From positions 1 through 35,624 of the IMG/VR virus record IMGVR_UViG_3300025108_000180: 35,624 bases of DNA. One strand, given 5' to 3'. Below, one piece after another: positions 34,237 through 35,624 of this stretch. This stretch comes from a virus. The position numbers were made by a program, and so were the translations under genes. Within the stretch, counting starts at the first letter, position 1; each line of letters opens with the position of its first letter. The notes beneath the pieces were generated by a model that searched no databases, was not told the DNA's origin, and saw only the letters and a program-made list of their open reading frames with translations.

Positions 34237-34249
34237 AAATAGGAGTAAA
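34237..34249 (+). repeat. AAATAGGAGTAAA element, copy 2, without a following ATG
   Basis: Exact copy of 33841-33853, just past the last + strand stop. It is followed by ATT rather than ATG, and no good frame continues beyond the terminator. It may be the remains of a start region whose gene has been lost, or an RNA/protein-binding site. The gap 34232-34320 otherwise contains only the terminator. Confidence 0.45.
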
Positions 34250-34286
34250 GATTATCAGGCGTACCATACCTGCAATTCCTGTAAAA

Positions 34287-34315
34287 AAAAGGGGTCTCAC
34301 AACGAGGCCCCTTTT
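34287..34315. terminator. Bidirectional rho-independent terminator
   Basis: AAAA-GGGGTCTC (34287-34298), loop ACAAC, GAGGCCCC-TTTT (34304-34315): eight pairs with one G-T wobble, extended by four A-T pairs. On the + strand it has a T tail; on the - strand the run of A preceding it reads as a T tail, so it ends both the late operon and the convergent nrdA operon. Confidence 0.9.
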
Positions 34316-34320
34316 GTTAT

Positions 34321-35622
34321 TTACCCATCACAAGCTAAACAATCTTCACTCATTGCTTGATCAGCTATATCTCCACGTAAAACAGATTCTGTTCTAGTGT
34401 AATATACGGTTTTAACACCTTTCTTCCAAGCTTCATAATGAACTTTGTTCAACCATTTAGGCGTAGCTTCAGACGGAAAAGCTAAATTTAAACTAACTGA
34501 CTGATCTATATATTGCTGTCTTATACCAGCTTGATTAACTAATTCCAGTTGGTTAATTTCCTTAAAAGTTCTAAACACCTCCTTAACAGGAATGCTATGA
34601 CCCATAGTAATATCATCCAAAGCATCGATATCTTGTACGCTACCTCCGTCAGCCAATATTTTATTCCATGTTTCATTTGTATTTAGTTTATGTTTCTTTA
34701 ATAGTTTAACTAACGTCGGGTTTTTCCTAATGAAAGTCCCCTTTGCACTTTGCTCTGTAAAAACATTCGCAGCCCACGGCTCAATACCAGGAGACACATT
34801 GCCGCTAAGCTTGCTATTAGAAACGGTAGGAGCAATAGCACGCAAATGAGTATTACGCATACCGGTGCCAACACACCATAAAGGCTCTCCGTAAATTTCC
34901 GCAAGATCTCTCGAGGCTCTTTCACTTTCGATCTTAATTTGCGAAAATATTTTCCTAGTCTCAAACTGAGCAAGTAGACCTTCAAAAGGAATACCCTTTT
35001 CTTGGAGATACGTGTGCCATCCAAGTACACCCAACCCGAGTGCTCGTCCTTTTTGAGCAGAACGAATGGCATTTTCAAAACCTCTAAGTCCTTTTGCTCT
35101 TTGAATAAATTCCTCCATGACCCCATCAAGAAACCAAGTAGCGTCGTATATAAGGTTAGTGTCTTTCCATTCTTCATATTTTGCTAAATTTAATGATGAT
35201 AAACAGCAAACAAAGCTGTGGTTTTCATCTGTGTGTAATGTTATTTCTGAACATATGTTAGTCATATGTACTTTTAATCCGTTTTCTTTATATGCTTCTG
35301 GATTTGCTTTGTTAACATTTCCTTTAAACATAATATACGGCTCTCCAGTTGCTTTTCGTTTTCTAAGCAGCTTACTCCATTTAGATCTTGCTTCGCTATC
35401 TCCTTGTTCAAGCTTTCGCATAAACTTATCACCAATAATTGCGCACTGATGTAGATTAAGCGATTGTCTGTTAACATCTCCTTTAGGTTCCCTGATCTCA
35501 AGCCACTCCTTGAAGTCATCATGTTCAATGTTGATATTAACTGAGGCAGCTCCGCGACGGACACTCCCTTGATTAGTTGCAAGAATTGTTGAGTCATATA
35601 TCTTGCAGAAAGGTACGACTCC
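34321..35622 (-). CDS. nrdA: Class I ribonucleotide reductase large (alpha) chain, C-terminal part (cut by right edge)
   Basis: The visible 433 residues run from the window edge to the TAA at 34321. The visible N-terminal end reads PFCKIYDSTILATNQGSVRR, then AASVNINIEHDDFKEWLEIR, typical alpha-chain core. The frame is open all the way, so the ATG at 35421 is internal, not a start. TNICSEI carries the thiyl-radical Cys (residue 124 of the fragment) and the catalytic Glu; FVCCLSSLNL carries the partner Cys (139). TVYYTRTES (Y407, Y408) is the radical-transfer tyrosine pair, and the end CLACDG (C428, C431) is the redox relay. The enzyme makes deoxynucleotides from ribonucleotides with a beta chain (NrdB), expected to the right or encoded by the host. 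It is convergent to the late operon and ends at the shared terminator. Base composition is patchy, see findings. Confidence 0.93.
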   Translation of the reverse strand, partial: GVVPFCKIYDSTILATNQGSVRRGAASVNINIEHDDFKEWLEIREPKGDVNRQSLNLHQCAIIGDKFMRKLEQGDSEARSKWSKLLRKRKATGEPYIMFKGNVNKANPEAYKENGLKVHMTNICSEITLHTDENHSFVCCLSSLNLAKYEEWKDTNLIYDATWFLDGVMEEFIQRAKGLRGFENAIRSAQKGRALGLGVLGWHTYLQEKGIPFEGLLAQFETRKIFSQIKIESERASRDLAEIYGEPLWCVGTGMRNTHLRAIAPTVSNSKLSGNVSPGIEPWAANVFTEQSAKGTFIRKNPTLVKLLKKHKLNTNETWNKILADGGSVQDIDALDDITMGHSIPVKEVFRTFKEINQLELVNQAGIRQQYIDQSVSLNLAFPSEATPKWLNKVHYEAWKKGVKTVYYTRTESVLRGDIADQAMSEDCLACDG

Positions 35623-35624
35623 GT

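Noticed and set aside
35274-35597. 107-codon open frame at the right end on the - strand
   Set aside because: The nrdA frame is open through the same bases and gives recognisable alpha-chain sequence; this is its other-frame shadow.
1-35624. tRNA genes, CRISPR array, integrase or attachment site
   Set aside because: No cloverleaf with a TTC-containing arm, no regularly spaced palindromic repeats (the 75-bp repeats are coding) and no recombinase motifs were seen.
1-35624. Stop codon reassignment, as in some crAss-like phages
   Set aside because: TAA, TGA and TAG all end genes at plausible places (for example TAG at 1029, 1183 and 33846), and no conserved gene is interrupted by an in-frame stop.

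Overview
The window reads as part of a strictly lytic-looking, AT-rich tailed-phage genome, most likely a short-tailed (podovirus-like) marine phage of a Bacteroidota host. Reasons: an unbroken series of tightly packed + strand genes in the order small terminase candidate, large terminase, portal, scaffold-like protein, major capsid protein, ring/connector proteins, P22 gp10-like tail stabilisation proteins, internal virion proteins and a 2733-residue giant virion protein. This gene order is also that of crAss-like phages, but I can only argue by order and recalled family resemblance. Host hints are indirect: most starts lie behind A/T-rich stretches without Shine-Dalgarno sequences, as is usual in Bacteroidota, and two accessory genes (BspA-type repeats, a glycosyltransferase-like protein) resemble families common there. 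I saw no integrase, tRNA gene or CRISPR array.

Layout. 1-3237: the 3' end of a GroES-type co-chaperonin gene, a winged-helix protein, and a cluster of very small genes, among them a one-helix holin candidate, a 3TM-type holin, a minimal HEXXH metallopeptidase, a protein with one EF-hand/dockerin loop, and small basic proteins. 3239-5178: an accessory patch with a BspA-like repeat protein, a 45-residue peptide and a glycosyltransferase-like gene. 5253-8773: packaging, with conserved small proteins, a tandem GroES-like protein, a likely small terminase and the large terminase. 8774-16755: portal, scaffold, capsid and head-tail connection. 16761-22409: large tail proteins. 22424-33073: internal (ejected) virion proteins. 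33070-34231: an M15 cell-wall peptidase and three more small basic proteins. 34287-34315 is a strong hairpin terminator between this late operon and a convergent operon on the - strand, of which only nrdA (class I ribonucleotide reductase large chain, cut by the right edge) is visible.

How they work together: the + strand is a late operon for packaging, head and tail building, DNA ejection and lysis. The lysis parts are split, with holin candidates at the left end and the peptidase about 30 kb away at the right end. The - strand carries nucleotide metabolism and is presumably transcribed earlier. The most unusual observations are a short motif S-P-[F/L]-x-x-[K/R] shared by five otherwise dissimilar small basic proteins at both ends of the late operon; a second, duplicated GroES-like fold next to the terminase genes; an identical 25-nt leader, including the start codon, in front of two capsid-block genes; and patches of clearly higher GC inside terL and nrdA.
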